Below are positions 63,446-64,000 of a stretch of 64,000 nucleotides of DNA, piece by piece (the first letter of the stretch is position 1; each line of letters opens with the position of its first letter). The stretch covers positions 62,001 to 126,000 of the forward strand of contig NZ_BDFD01000004.1 of assembly GCF_001895085.1 (NCBI RefSeq). The letters run 5' to 3'. Source of the DNA: Mariprofundus micogutta. Its GTDB lineage: Bacteria; Pseudomonadota; Zetaproteobacteria; Mariprofundales; Mariprofundaceae. The notes below the pieces were generated by a model. That model saw only the letters and a program-made list of their open reading frames with translations, did not search any database and was not told where the DNA came from. Position numbers and translations under genes: made by a program.

Positions 63446-64000
63446 TTGGCGAATTTAATCAGTAAAGTCTGGGATGATATGAAAAGCCCTGAAGGCAAAG
63501 CGACGTTCCAGTTTGCTATCCGCCTTTTTTTGATTCTTTTTGCCTACTATCTGATGAAACCTGTGCGAGAAGGTCTTATTCTCGATGGTGGCAGTGCCGA
63601 GATACGAAGTTTTGCCCTGGCCGGTCAGGCGGCCCTGTTATTGATTATGGTGCCGATATACGGGCACATTATAAAGCACCTGCAAGGGAACAAGTTGTTC
63701 CACGCAGTTACGATCTTCCTGGCCAGCAACATTATGTTGTTCTACTTCCTGTACAGGGCAGGTTATGACATCGGTGTGCCGTTCTTTATCTGGCTGGGCA
63801 TATTCTCCGTTTTGCAGATTTCCCAATTCTGGACCATGGTTAGTGACTATCACTGCGTGGAAAGCGGTAAACGACTGACATCCTATATTGCTATTGGTGG
63901 CTCTTTAGGGGCGATGGTTGGTTCCATGTTTGCCAAGTTCCTGTATCTGGAGTTAGACGCTGACGGGTTGATGATACTGGCGATGATTATGTTGGCGATT
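63446..64000 (+). CDS. Npt1/Npt2 (ATP/ADP translocase) family membrane transporter, 5' part only
   Basis: The first 185 codons of a major-facilitator-type transporter cut by the window edge. The signature AYYLMKPVREGLIL in span 1 and DYHCVESGKRLTSYIAIGGSLGAMVG are typical of the nucleotide-translocase family, whose members in free-living bacteria are of unknown substrate. At least five spans are visible. The start is put at the TTG 63446, which has GTGGGG upstream and gives a short cytoplasmic N-terminus (NLISKVWDDMKSPEG); an ATG at 63479 is also possible. It lies beyond a terminator, so it is probably a separate unit from sfz6. Confidence 0.75.
   Translation, partial: MANLISKVWDDMKSPEGKATFQFAIRLFLILFAYYLMKPVREGLILDGGSAEIRSFALAGQAALLLIMVPIYGHIIKHLQGNKLFHAVTIFLASNIMLFYFLYRAGYDIGVPFFIWLGIFSVLQISQFWTMVSDYHCVESGKRLTSYIAIGGSLGAMVGSMFAKFLYLELDADGLMILAMIMLAI

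Noticed and set aside
1-64000. CRISPR arrays, insertion sequences, integrases or prophage genes.
   Set aside because: No spaced direct repeats of CRISPR type and no transposase- or integrase-like reading frame were seen anywhere in the window, including beside the tRNA-Asn.

Overview
The window reads as a chromosomal segment of a Gram-negative proteobacterium: it has an Mla lipid-transport ABC system, a Wzx/Wzy-type O-antigen locus, LapA/LapB, IHF-beta and ribosomal protein S1. The six-gene operon at 50285-63181 matches, in order and predicted functions as I remember them, the sfz cluster (stalk formation in Zetaproteobacteria) proposed for the twisted Fe(III)-oxyhydroxide stalks of Mariprofundus-like iron oxidisers. 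A stalk-forming zetaproteobacterium is therefore my best guess. That is inference from gene content, not from a marker-gene comparison.

Layout. (1) 1-2458, minus strand: alanine racemase, then mlaE and mlaF (mlaF runs off the left edge). (2) 2575-29589, plus strand: a long, tightly overlapping surface-polysaccharide locus. It begins with CDP-glucose synthesis and 4,6-dehydration, epimerisation, C-methylation and transamination (a probable branched CDP-amino sugar). It continues with tailoring enzymes (dioxygenase, methyltransferases, acetyltransferase, WbqC-like), a flippase and glycosyltransferases, an unusual apparent flippase-polymerase fusion, and a second polymerase-like protein. It ends with a UDP-2-acetamido-2,6-dideoxy-L-hexose pathway, a WecA/WbpL-type initiating transferase with its reductase, an O-antigen ligase/polymerase, a ComEA-like protein and the WbpM-type dehydratase. 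(3) 29600-35406: priA, a cluster of palindromes, a small winged-helix-like protein on the minus strand, and uvrA. (4) 35548-46420: pheA-hisC-tyrA-aroA-cmk-rpsA-ihfB-lapA-lapB-pyrF-dgt, a classical aromatic/S1/IHF super-operon. (5) 46590-49831, minus strand: a PP2C phosphatase and a CHASE2-TPR Ser/Thr kinase. (6) A tRNA-Asn with its own promoter and terminator. (7) 50285-63181: the sfz-like operon. (8) The start of a nucleotide-translocase-family gene, cut by the right edge.

How region 7 may work (inference): a processive family-2 glycosyltransferase carrying two MshEN c-di-GMP-binding modules makes a polymer at the inner membrane. A BcsB-like periplasmic protein with an SH3 domain guides it. 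A GH113-like lipoprotein trims it, a predicted outer-membrane beta-barrel could pass it out, and a very large secreted protein with six SH3 domains and a CotH-type kinase domain could anchor or phosphorylate a partner. A multi-span GT-C-like membrane protein may add a lipid-linked sugar. No PilZ domain, BcsC-type TPR exporter or BcsZ-type cellulase is present, so this is a distinct synthase-dependent machine and not a cellulose operon.
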